Below, piece after piece: positions 46,780 to 53,550 of a DNA stretch of 64,000 bases. The notes beneath the pieces were generated by a model. That model did not search any database. It was not told the origin of the DNA and saw only the letters and a list, made by a program, of their open reading frames with translations. The stretch is from Symmachiella dynata (GTDB lineage: Bacteria; Planctomycetota; Planctomycetia; Planctomycetales; Planctomycetaceae), in contig NZ_CP036276.1 in NCBI RefSeq assembly GCF_007747995.1, forward strand, positions 6,810,001-6,874,000, given 5' to 3'. A program made the position numbers and the translations under genes. Each line of letters begins with the position of its first letter. Position 1 is the stretch's first letter.

Positions 46780-46798
46780 GCCTCGCCGCTCGAATTGT
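46780..46798 (+). repeat. 19-bp direct repeat flanking the sirtuin gene, right copy
   Basis: Exact second copy of GCCTCGCCGCTCGAATTGT, 69 bases after the sirtuin stop and 21 bases before the next gene's ATG. Confidence 0.75.
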
Positions 46799-46819
46799 GA
46801 ATGGGATTGAAACGCAACC

Positions 46820-47215
46820 ATGGACACGCTCTTTAATAAGCCAGCTTCCCCGGTGGCCGAACAAGCTCCACCGAAATCGTTGTTAGAAATCGCCAAGATC
46901 ATTTTTTTGTCGTGGGAAAAACTACGCATCGGCTATTTGGCGATACTCATCCTGATAACGCTCGTGCCGTCGTTGCTCGCCCCCAGCGAAGTGTGGTATT
47001 CCGTTCGCTTTTGGGTCCGGCTTGCCGAAGGGGCAGTGCTCGCCAATATTTGCTATTTCGCCGGGCCGATCATAGAAACGTACTGGACCTGGTTGGGCTT
47101 CCGCGGTTCATGGCTGCGGATTGTCTTGTTCATCGTCGGCACGTTGTTCGCTTGCCTGCTTGCGTTAGGAGTCATGGCAACACTGTTGCTGCACGGCATG
47201 GATCATTTAGATTGA
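46820..47215 (+). CDS. hypothetical membrane protein, 131 aa
   Basis: Three or so TM segments: near 37-55 (IGYLAILILITLVPSLLA), 70-88 (GAVLANICYFAGPIIETYW) and 100-123 (IVLFIVGTLFACLLALGVMATLL). Sequence like KSLLEIAKIIFLSWEKLR before the first helix is seen in conserved small membrane proteins of bacteria without known function. ATG is preceded by GAAACGCAACC, no ribosome site. It lies between the sirtuin and pilT genes. Confidence 0.75.
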   Translation: MDTLFNKPASPVAEQAPPKSLLEIAKIIFLSWEKLRIGYLAILILITLVPSLLAPSEVWYSVRFWVRLAEGAVLANICYFAGPIIETYWTWLGFRGSWLRIVLFIVGTLFACLLALGVMATLLLHGMDHLD

Positions 47216-47245
47216 CCTTCGCAGCGTGCCTGAAATACACAATGC

Positions 47246-47327
47246 CGTAGGGCAGGCTCCCGCCTGCCTGAGTTATGAAGAGCGACACCACCAATCAAAT
47301 CCACGGCAGGCGGGAGCCTGCCCTACG
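47246..47327. repeat. 23-bp perfect inverted repeat element
   Basis: CGTAGGGCAGGCTCCCGCCT and three more bases at 47246-47268 are exactly complementary to 47305-47327, with 36 bases between. Palindromic ends with short unrelated core resemble a MITE-like or terminator-like repeat. It sits directly after the small membrane protein gene and ends 24 bases before pilT. Confidence 0.7.
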
Positions 47328-47351
47328 ACTTTTTAGCGCTCGGTAACCAAC

Positions 47352-48449
47352 ATGATCGAACCGCATTTGCCGCAACAGAGCGAGACGACTGCCGTGATCC
47401 GCGACGCGCTGGCGGCGGCGGTTCAGCAGGGGGCTTCTGACTTGCATGTGGTTGTCGGGCATCCGCTCACGTTGCGGTTGAACGGCCGATTGCAGGAATT
47501 GCCTGGGCCGGTTTTGACCGATGGGATTGTCGCCCCGGCATTGCGCGATCTGTGTCCGCCGGAACGTTGGCAATTGTTCCAGGCAGAGCACAATCTCGAT
47601 TTCGCGTTGGAGTTGGACATCAACGGGCAACCGGGCCGATTTCGCGTGAACTATTTTGTGAACGGCGAGCACAGCGGCGGTTGTTTTCGCGTGATCCCCG
47701 CTGCCATTCCCAGTTTTCAATGGGCCGGTTTTCCGGTCGAAGTTGCAGACCGATTGACGCAAATCCGCAACGGGTTAGTGCTCTTTTCCGGCGTAACCGG
47801 AGCGGGCAAGACGACCTCGTTGGCGATGATCATCAATCTGTTGATGCAAGGCAGCGGGCTGCGGATCATCACCGTCGAAGAGCCGATCGAATACGTCTTT
47901 CCCATGCGGAGCGGGTCGTTGATCACGCAGCGCGAAGTCGGCCGCGATGTCCAGTCGTTTGCCGATGGTTTGAAGTACGGCTTGCGGCAGGATCCCGACG
48001 TGATTTTGGTTGGCGAAATCCGCGATAAACAGACTGCTCAAATGGCACTCAGCGCCGCTGAGACGGGGCACCTGGTGTTTTCCACACTGCACACCCGCGA
48101 TGCCAAGGGGGCCATTTCACGGTACACCGATTTCTTTCCGCAAAACGTGCAAAACGAAATCCGCGGGCAACTCTCGCAAAGCCTGCAAGCAGTGATCTGC
48201 CAGCACCTACTCCCCAGCTTCGACGGAGAAAAGCGCGAGTTGGCCCTGGAGATCCTCTACCGCAACTCCCCCATCGCCAGCGCCATCCGCTCCGGCAAAA
48301 CCGACAGCATCGACCGCAACATCCTCACCGGCCGCGCCGACGGGATGATCACCTTTGACGAATCGATCAAGCGTCTGTTGCAAGCGGGAAAGATCGATCG
48401 CGAAACGGCAGAGCGGTTCGTGACCGACACAGGGATGTTAGCCCGGTGA
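47352..48449 (+). CDS. pilT: PilT-type ATPase of type IV pili or related machine
   Basis: Hexameric retraction ATPase, 365 residues. N-terminal PAS-like part (ASDLHVVVGHPLTLRLNGRL near 27-46), Walker A SGVTGAGKTTS near 152, Asp box VEEPIEYVF, Walker B VILVGEIRDKQT, His box GHLVFSTLHTRD, and QHLLPSFDG near 290. The expected catalytic Glu and Arg residues are present. No pil structural genes are adjacent, which is common for planctomycete pilT. The start ATG follows a 23-bp inverted repeat; no strong ribosome site. Confidence 0.93.
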   Translation: MIEPHLPQQSETTAVIRDALAAAVQQGASDLHVVVGHPLTLRLNGRLQELPGPVLTDGIVAPALRDLCPPERWQLFQAEHNLDFALELDINGQPGRFRVNYFVNGEHSGGCFRVIPAAIPSFQWAGFPVEVADRLTQIRNGLVLFSGVTGAGKTTSLAMIINLLMQGSGLRIITVEEPIEYVFPMRSGSLITQREVGRDVQSFADGLKYGLRQDPDVILVGEIRDKQTAQMALSAAETGHLVFSTLHTRDAKGAISRYTDFFPQNVQNEIRGQLSQSLQAVICQHLLPSFDGEKRELALEILYRNSPIASAIRSGKTDSIDRNILTGRADGMITFDESIKRLLQAGKIDRETAERFVTDTGMLAR

Positions 48450-48486
48450 TGTCCCATACTTTTTGTAGAGACCGAAGGAACCCACG

Positions 48487-48690
48487 ATGCCGTATGTAAA
48501 TATCCAAATTACCCGCGGCGCCACCCGCGAGCAGAAAGCGGAGCTGGTCAAAGACACGACCGCTTCGCTCGTCCGCGTGCTGGGGAAGCAACCGGAACAT
48601 ATCCACGTCGTGATTCAGGAAATCGCCGAAGAAGACTGGGGCTATGCGGGCCTGTTGACGGATGAGTGGAAGCAGCAGCAATCGAAATAG
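48487..48690 (+). CDS. 4-oxalocrotonate tautomerase family protein
   Basis: 67-residue tautomerase-fold protein. Mature N-terminal proline (MPYVNIQITRG) is the catalytic base after Met removal; KAELVKDTTASLVRVLGK and HIHVVIQEIAEEDWGYAG follow the family pattern, with the Trp-Gly pocket. Substrate is unknown; members act on 2-hydroxymuconate or related enols. ATG is preceded by AAGGAACCCACG, a weak ribosome site. Possibly read through from pilT, 37 bases upstream. Confidence 0.9.
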   Translation: MPYVNIQITRGATREQKAELVKDTTASLVRVLGKQPEHIHVVIQEIAEEDWGYAGLLTDEWKQQQSK

Positions 48691-48707
48691 AAACGTGACC
48701 AGCATCC

Positions 48708-48776
48708 TTTTTCGTGTATTTCGTGCCTTTCGTGGTTGTAATAAATGAACCACGAAATTGACGAAAGACACGAAAA
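48708..48776. repeat. CGTG-rich inverted repeat, copy 1
   Basis: TTTCGTGTATTTCGTGCC followed by TTTCGTGGTT, a short turn, then AACCACGAAATTGACGAAAG and ACACGAAAA: an imperfect palindrome of about 69 bases. Closely similar copies are found at 49221 and 51075 within 2.5 kb, always between genes. Confidence 0.8.
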
Positions 48777-48821
48777 GTCGGCCGGTGAAACCAGGCATCC
48801 GGTAGCGAGGCCATACGAACG

Positions 48822-49097
48822 ATGAATCTTATCGAGTCACATATGTTTCACTATGCAAGCGGAGAACCTGTCGAGATCGGTGATAAAGTTGATTATTTAT
48901 ACGCCAACGGCTGGCATCGCCACGTCGTCGTCTCAATCTTCGCGCCGATGACGGCGGAGGCAGAAGGATTTGATTGTCGCGAAACTGGAGGCGTCTTCCT
49001 GGCCGACGATACAAGTGCAACCGCTGGAATGTTGTTGATGCCGCCGGATCGAGATGACTGGGATGAGGTAAAGTTTATCGGTCGCGCGCAGTCGTAA
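48822..49097 (+). CDS. hypothetical protein, 91 aa
   Basis: Unrecognised. MNLIESHMFHYASGEPVEIGDKVDYLY: a second Met (residue 8) could be the start. GDKVDY followed by WHRHVVVSIFAP resembles an SH3-like barrel; GGVFLADDTSATAGMLLMPP and a closing WDEVKFIGR recall a small conserved family in several phyla. Cytoplasmic. Lies between two copies of the CGTG repeat. Confidence 0.7.
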   Translation: MNLIESHMFHYASGEPVEIGDKVDYLYANGWHRHVVVSIFAPMTAEAEGFDCRETGGVFLADDTSATAGMLLMPPDRDDWDEVKFIGRAQS

Positions 49098-49220
49098 TAT
49101 CTGTCGTACCGCCCAGTGGCCCGCCTATTGGTGATCATGAAAGACGCGATAGCGCATTGTGAATTTGGCGGTCTCCAGTGCGTCGTGTGATCTCGCCATT
49201 AAGTAGAGAGGCCGTATTCT

Positions 49221-49289
49221 TTTTTCGTGTATTTCGTGCCTTTCGTGGTTGTAATCAATAAACCACGGAATTGACGAAAGACACGAAAA
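49221..49289. repeat. CGTG-rich inverted repeat, copy 2
   Basis: Nearly the same 69 bases as copy 1, with CAATAAACC in place of AATGAACC at the turn and one added G. The 278 bases between the flanking genes show nothing else but this repeat. Confidence 0.8.
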
Positions 49290-49375
49290 GTCGGTTCGTG
49301 AAAGGTGAGAATTCATTCAGAGCAGCATGTAGATCTTTCGGTAGGTAAACAACCAAACAAAGGAACGACTTCACG

Positions 49376-49678
49376 ATGCCGCGCCCTCAATTTACGAAAC
49401 AAGAGCAGGTCCTCATTGACTGGGTGAAAGTATCCTCGGGTGACAGCAGTTCTTATATGTGGACGTATCTGGTGACAACGGCAATCATCGCTGGATTTGC
49501 TGTTTATTTTGAAAGTATTGTGATGCTGGTATGCGCGTTTGTGATCGTCGGTTTCTTTCGTATCAAGGAGGAGCACGCCCAAAAAAGATGGGCTCCGATT
49601 TGGACGTCGATCCTCACGAAGTACGAAGAGGCATTAGCAGATGGTGACGTGTCCCCCGAGCAAGAGGGCGAGACTTAG
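49376..49678 (+). CDS. hypothetical membrane protein, 100 aa
   Basis: Unrecognised. Soluble N-terminus (MPRPQFTKQEQVLIDWVK), two adjacent TM segments near 29-45 and 48-61 (LVTTAIIAGFAVYF, IVMLVCAFVIVGFF), and a charged C-terminal helix (KEEHAQKRWAPIWTSILTKYEE) ending in an acidic tail. ATG is preceded by GGAACGACTTCACG, GGA about ten bases away. The macro-domain gene begins 30 bases downstream. Confidence 0.65.
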   Translation: MPRPQFTKQEQVLIDWVKVSSGDSSSYMWTYLVTTAIIAGFAVYFESIVMLVCAFVIVGFFRIKEEHAQKRWAPIWTSILTKYEEALADGDVSPEQEGET

Positions 49679-49708
49679 TTCTGACGAACGACAGCTGTAC
49701 CAAGTATT

Positions 49709-50188
49709 GTGGAAATTAGACCATTGAATCTAGAAATCGTCGACGGTGACTTGCTCGATCAAGATGTGGACGTGATCGTCAATGCGTGGAACCGCAATAT
49801 CATTCCCTGGTGGCTGCTGTTGCCGCAAGGCGTCTCGGGAGCGATCAAAAAGCGGGGCGGTTATGCGCCGTTCCGGGAGTTGGGCAAGCTCGGCCCGATT
49901 CCACTGGGAGGGGCCGTGGTCACGGGTGCGGGCCAGCTTCCGTACAAAGCGATCATCCACGTCGCCGGCATCAGCATGTGGTGGCGGTCCTCAGAACGCT
50001 CGATCCGCGATTCCACCCGCAATGCCCTGGTTGTTGCCACAGAGCAAGGCTTTCAATCCATCGCCTACCCACTCATCGGCGCCGGCACCGGCGGCGGATC
50101 ACCGGACGACGTCCTGGCGATCATGCAGGATGAGCTCGCGAAATGCGACTATGACGGTTTAGTGCGCCTCGTGCGATTTCGTCGTTGA
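49709..50188 (+). CDS. macro-domain (ADP-ribose-binding) protein
   Basis: 159 residues starting at GTG. Macro fold: VDGDLLDQDVDVIVNAWN near 11-28, PQGVSGAIKKRGG in place of the usual GGGV loop, IIHVAG, and PLIGAGTGGG near 118. Members bind or hydrolyse ADP-ribose derivatives; the NAWNRN-PWWLLLPQ variant is a distinct branch. No ADP-ribosyltransferase is adjacent. A sirtuin gene lies 3 kb upstream on the same strand, so a shared NAD/ADP-ribose role is possible but unproven. Confidence 0.88.
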   Translation: MEIRPLNLEIVDGDLLDQDVDVIVNAWNRNIIPWWLLLPQGVSGAIKKRGGYAPFRELGKLGPIPLGGAVVTGAGQLPYKAIIHVAGISMWWRSSERSIRDSTRNALVVATEQGFQSIAYPLIGAGTGGGSPDDVLAIMQDELAKCDYDGLVRLVRFRR

Positions 50189-50217
50189 AACCAACCCTAT
50201 ATAACCACGGTGCAAAC

Positions 50218-50910
50218 ATGAGATGGTTTTATGCCGTTTTGATGACGGCCATGATATTCATCACAGGATGTGGAGGGTCTGCCGGAGGCGTTCATGTTTG
50301 GGACGCTGTTGAACAAAACGATGCGGCGGGTATCAAAACCTATTCCAATGCGGAGGGTGACCTTGACATCCGTAACTTCGGTGGAGAGACACCATTGTTC
50401 CTCGCACTCTCCCTGAAACATTTCGAGAGCTACAAAGCGCTTTTGGAGTGCGGAGCAGATCCCAATATCATTATGAGCAAGCAGCGCGTTGTCACACATT
50501 GGGCGGCCATGGAAGGCGATGCAAAATGGCTCAAGTTAGCCTTGGAGCATGGAGCAGATCCTAACTTAGTCAATATTGGTTCTGGACCTCCCCCTGAAGG
50601 AACTCCACTTCATTTCGCCATCGGTAGGCACATCGACAATATCAAGCTCCTAATTCAATACGGTGCTGACATCGATAAACCGGACTACTTAAACTGTTCT
50701 CCCATTACACAAGCTGCTATGCAAAACGAATTTGAAGTAGTTATTCTCCTCCTCGAAAGTGGTGCGGATTACAAAAGCGCGCGTTGTGGAGGAAGGACGT
50801 TTCAGGAGATCATGGATGAAAGAAAACTGATCAAGGGCAAGTATTTTGATCGGCCTGAAGTTCAAGACCAATTGCGCGCTATTGAAACCTGGCTAGAAGA
50901 GCACAAATAA
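50218..50910 (+). CDS. ankyrin-repeat lipoprotein
   Basis: 230 residues. Signal with lipobox MIFITGCGG (Cys near 17), then four or five ankyrin-like repeats: GGETPLFLALSLKHFESYKA, ECGADPNIIM, EHGADPNLVN with TPLHFAIGRHIDNIKLL, QYGADIDKPD and ESGADYKSA. It is a surface or periplasmic protein-binding scaffold. ATG is chosen over an earlier frame opening that overlaps the macro gene. No ribosome site. Palindromic repeats follow the stop. Confidence 0.85.
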   Translation: MRWFYAVLMTAMIFITGCGGSAGGVHVWDAVEQNDAAGIKTYSNAEGDLDIRNFGGETPLFLALSLKHFESYKALLECGADPNIIMSKQRVVTHWAAMEGDAKWLKLALEHGADPNLVNIGSGPPPEGTPLHFAIGRHIDNIKLLIQYGADIDKPDYLNCSPITQAAMQNEFEVVILLLESGADYKSARCGGRTFQEIMDERKLIKGKYFDRPEVQDQLRAIETWLEEHK

Positions 50911-50926
50911 CCGCCCCGGGGTGGCT

Positions 50927-51039
50927 CACAAAGATTCTTTGTGGGCCGACGAAGTCGGCAGGCGTTGCTTCAACTTTCACGGCGCTGCGGCGCAAATGCT
51001 CCTGCGGCTGCGCCGCCCCGAAAGAGAATCTTTCGGGGC
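50927..51039. repeat. cluster of three-base-loop palindromes
   Basis: CACAAAG-ATT-CTTTGTG (50927), GCCGAC-GAA-GTCGGC (50945), GCGGC-TGC-GCCGC (51004) and GCCCCGAAAGA-GAA-TCTTTCGGGGC (51015) lie head to tail, the whole framed by GGTGGC and GCCACC. Located between convergent genes. Confidence 0.8.
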
Positions 51040-51074
51040 CACCCGGCGTTGCTTGCCATTTCATTTTTTTCAAT

Positions 51075-51122
51075 TTTTTCGTGTATTTCGTGCTTTTCGT
51101 GGTTGTAATAAATGAACCACGA
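51075..51122. repeat. CGTG-rich repeat, copy 3 (right arm incomplete)
   Basis: Left arm and turn match copies 1 and 2 (TTTTTCGTGTATTTCGTGC to AATGAACCACGA), then similarity stops. Partial copy next to the M3 peptidase stop. Confidence 0.75.
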
Positions 51123-51153
51123 TAATTCGGCCGGTACAACCGCCCACACGTCC

Positions 51154-53247
51154 TCATCCCAACAACCCGTTGTGCCGCAACAGCGCCTCGGTGCTGGGTT
51201 GGCGGCCGCGGAAGTCTTCGAAGACTTCCATGGGGTGACGGCTGCCGCCTTGGGAGAGGATGGTGTTGCGGAAGCGGCGACCGGTGTCGGCGACGGCGGC
51301 TTCGTCCTCCAAGCCGGCATCCTCGAAGGCAGAGAAGGCGTCGGCGCTGAGGACTTCGGCCCATTTGTAGCTGTAATACCCCGCCGCATAACCGCCGGCG
51401 AAAATGTGGCTGAAGGCGCACAGGAAACGGTCTTCGGGCAACAGCGGCAAGACGGAGGTGGTTTCCGCCACGCGGCGCTGCACGTCGAAAATGGTTTCTG
51501 TCCCGTCGGGATCGAAGTTGCTGTGCAGTTCCAGATCGGTGATGCCAAACGACAATTGCCGTAGCATCATCGAACCAGCGCGGAAGTTGCGCGCCGCACA
51601 GATTTTTTCGAACAGTTCATCCGGCAACGGTTCGCCCGTTTCGACATGCGACGTCATGCCGATCAGCGTCGGTTTGTGGTAGCACCAGTTTTCCATGAAC
51701 TGGCTGGGCAATTCGACCGCATCCCATTCGACACCGTTGATCCCCGACGCGTCCGCTTCATTCACCGTGGTGAGCATGTGTTGCAAACCGTGGCCGAATT
51801 CGTGGAACAAGGTTTCGACTTCGCGGAAGGTCATCAACGACGGTTTGTCCCCCACCGGCGGCGTGCTGTTGCAGACCAGATGCGCGACCGGCAATTGCAC
51901 TTCACCATCCAACATCCGCCGGCTGAGGCAATCATCCATCCATGCGCCGCCCCGTTTGTTTTCCGGACGGGAATAGGGATCGAGATAAAACGCCGCCAAC
52001 GGTGTGCCGTCTTCATCGGCAATCTTGAAGTAACGCACATCCTTTTGCCAAACCGGGGCTTCGCCATCCGCAGCTGTGACCACGATACCAAACAACCGCC
52101 GCACCAAACCGAACATCCCTTCCAGCACGTTGGGCAAGGCAAAGTACGGTCGCAATTCTTCGTCGGTGTAATCAAACTTCTGTTCGCGCAGCCGCTCGGC
52201 CCAGAAGGCGACATCCCAATGCAATAGTTCCTCGGTTTGTCCCGAAGCGGCGGCGAGCTCTTTGAGGTCTTCCAAATCCTGCTGTGCATTGTCGTACGAT
52301 GCAGCCCGCAATTCTTCGGAGAGTGTGAGCACCGCTTCGACGCTCGGCGCCATTTTTTTGGCCAGGCTCAGTTGCGCGAAGTTTTGATATCCCAACAGCG
52401 CCGCCTTTTGTTGGCGGAGTTGCAGCGTGCGTGTGATGATGTCGGTGTTGTCCCATTCCCCGGACGAAGCACGCGTGAGGTAAGCCCGAAACACCTGTTC
52501 GCGCTGCCCGCGATTGCGGCTGTGCTGTAAAAACGGCTGCACGACTGGGCCGTCCAAAGTGACTCGCCACGGCCCGGCCTCGGGTGTGGCTGCGGGTTCG
52601 TCTTCGTCTTTGGCTTGGTTGTAAGACTGCGCGGTGAGTTGTTTGAGACTTTCCGGCCAGCCTTCGACATCGGCCGCAGCGGTGACGGTCAGCGACCAAG
52701 CTTTGGTGGCATCGAGCACGTGATTGGAAAAATCGGTGCTCAGTTTCGAAAGATCGCGCGCGATTTGGTTGAACCGTTCGAGCGCCTCTCCTTCCAAGCC
52801 AACACCAGCCAATTCGGCGTTGAGCAATTTGTCGTCGACGATACGCCGCTGCGTTTCTGATAACGTCGCCCAGACATCCCCGTCTTTGATCGCTTTAAGC
52901 GCCTTGTAGATCGGTTGGCTTTGCCCAACGCGGAGTCCGAAATTCACGACATCCTGCAGCACGGTTTCATGGGCTTCACGGATTTCCGGCGAGTTTTGCA
53001 CGCTCAGCAGATGCCCCACCGGCCCCCAGGCTTGTTCGAAGGGTTGATCCAACTCTTCGAGCGGCTGCATGATGCCGTCCCAGGTGGGAGTGGCATTTTG
53101 TTCGATGTCGGCCAACTGTTTTTCAGCTTCGGCAATGCAATGTTTGACCGCCGGCACCACGTGCTCAGGTTGGATCGCGTTAAACAGCGGCAGCCCCGCA
53201 TGTTGCAGTAGCGGATTGTATTCCAAGGTGTCCGTGTTGGATGTCAT
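51154..53247 (-). CDS. prlC: M3-family oligopeptidase (oligopeptidase A-like)
   Basis: Zinc oligopeptidase, 697 residues, the family's normal length. Catalytic HEFGH at 482-486 in [13 protein letters not shown], third ligand Glu in the helix following [19 protein letters not shown]-terminal [20 protein letters not shown] is a standard start for the group. Cytoplasmic; cleaves short peptides, including signal-peptide fragments in E. coli. ATG start preceded by weak GGGACTCAAC. Monocistronic. Confidence 0.94.
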   Translation of the reverse strand: MTSNTDTLEYNPLLQHAGLPLFNAIQPEHVVPAVKHCIAEAEKQLADIEQNATPTWDGIMQPLEELDQPFEQAWGPVGHLLSVQNSPEIREAHETVLQDVVNFGLRVGQSQPIYKALKAIKDGDVWATLSETQRRIVDDKLLNAELAGVGLEGEALERFNQIARDLSKLSTDFSNHVLDATKAWSLTVTAAADVEGWPESLKQLTAQSYNQAKDEDEPAATPEAGPWRVTLDGPVVQPFLQHSRNRGQREQVFRAYLTRASSGEWDNTDIITRTLQLRQQKAALLGYQNFAQLSLAKKMAPSVEAVLTLSEELRAASYDNAQQDLEDLKELAAASGQTEELLHWDVAFWAERLREQKFDYTDEELRPYFALPNVLEGMFGLVRRLFGIVVTAADGEAPVWQKDVRYFKIADEDGTPLAAFYLDPYSRPENKRGGAWMDDCLSRRMLDGEVQLPVAHLVCNSTPPVGDKPSLMTFREVETLFHEFGHGLQHMLTTVNEADASGINGVEWDAVELPSQFMENWCYHKPTLIGMTSHVETGEPLPDELFEKICAARNFRAGSMMLRQLSFGITDLELHSNFDPDGTETIFDVQRRVAETTSVLPLLPEDRFLCAFSHIFAGGYAAGYYSYKWAEVLSADAFSAFEDAGLEDEAAVADTGRRFRNTILSQGGSRHPMEVFEDFRGRQPSTEALLRHNGLLG

Positions 53248-53288
53248 TAGTTGAGTCCCTTCGGTGTTGATATTTTCGTGAGTCTGCC

Positions 53289-53435
53289 CTGGTTCCCAAA
53301 CTCTGTTTGGGAACCAGTATTGGCGAAGCTCTGCTTCGCGCGGTCGGGTGAATCGGTTTGATTTCGTTTGTGGTTATTTATCGTTGGCGAAGCAGAGCTT
53401 CGCTTGAGTGCGTTCCCAAACAGAGTTTGGGAACG
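53289..53435. repeat. nested palindromic repeat with TCT/AGA loops
   Basis: Order: CTGGTTCCCAAAC-TCT-GTTTGGGAACCAG (53289), GCGAAGC-TCT-GCTTCGC (53323), then in opposite sense GCGAAGC-AGA-GCTTCGC (53387) and CGTTCCCAAAC-AGA-GTTTGGGAACG (53411). The pairs form an overall inverted repeat around a 47-base centre. The 303-base gap between two minus-strand genes holds only this and the 27-nt element. Confidence 0.85.
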
Positions 53436-53517
53436 AGTTATTGTCTTTTCTAACTTTGCGAACTTTGCGGCTTTGCGTGAGGTCTTTTTTCAGTAGGGCT
53501 ATCAGTCGCCCTCTGCG

Positions 53518-53544
53518 AGAAAGGTGCGTCGCGACGCACCCTAC
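53518..53544 (-). repeat. 27-nt palindromic 3'-end element, copy 3
   Basis: Reverse complement of the copies at 13257 and 45299, again immediately after a stop codon (esterase gene, minus strand), so the gene-to-element orientation is the same in all three. Confidence 0.8.
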
Positions 53545-53550
53545 ATTTCG

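Noticed and set aside
45695-50910. Sirtuin-macro-ankyrin defence island
   Set aside because: The genes are separated by pilT, a tautomerase and others; the sirtuin is a single-domain form without a defence partner.
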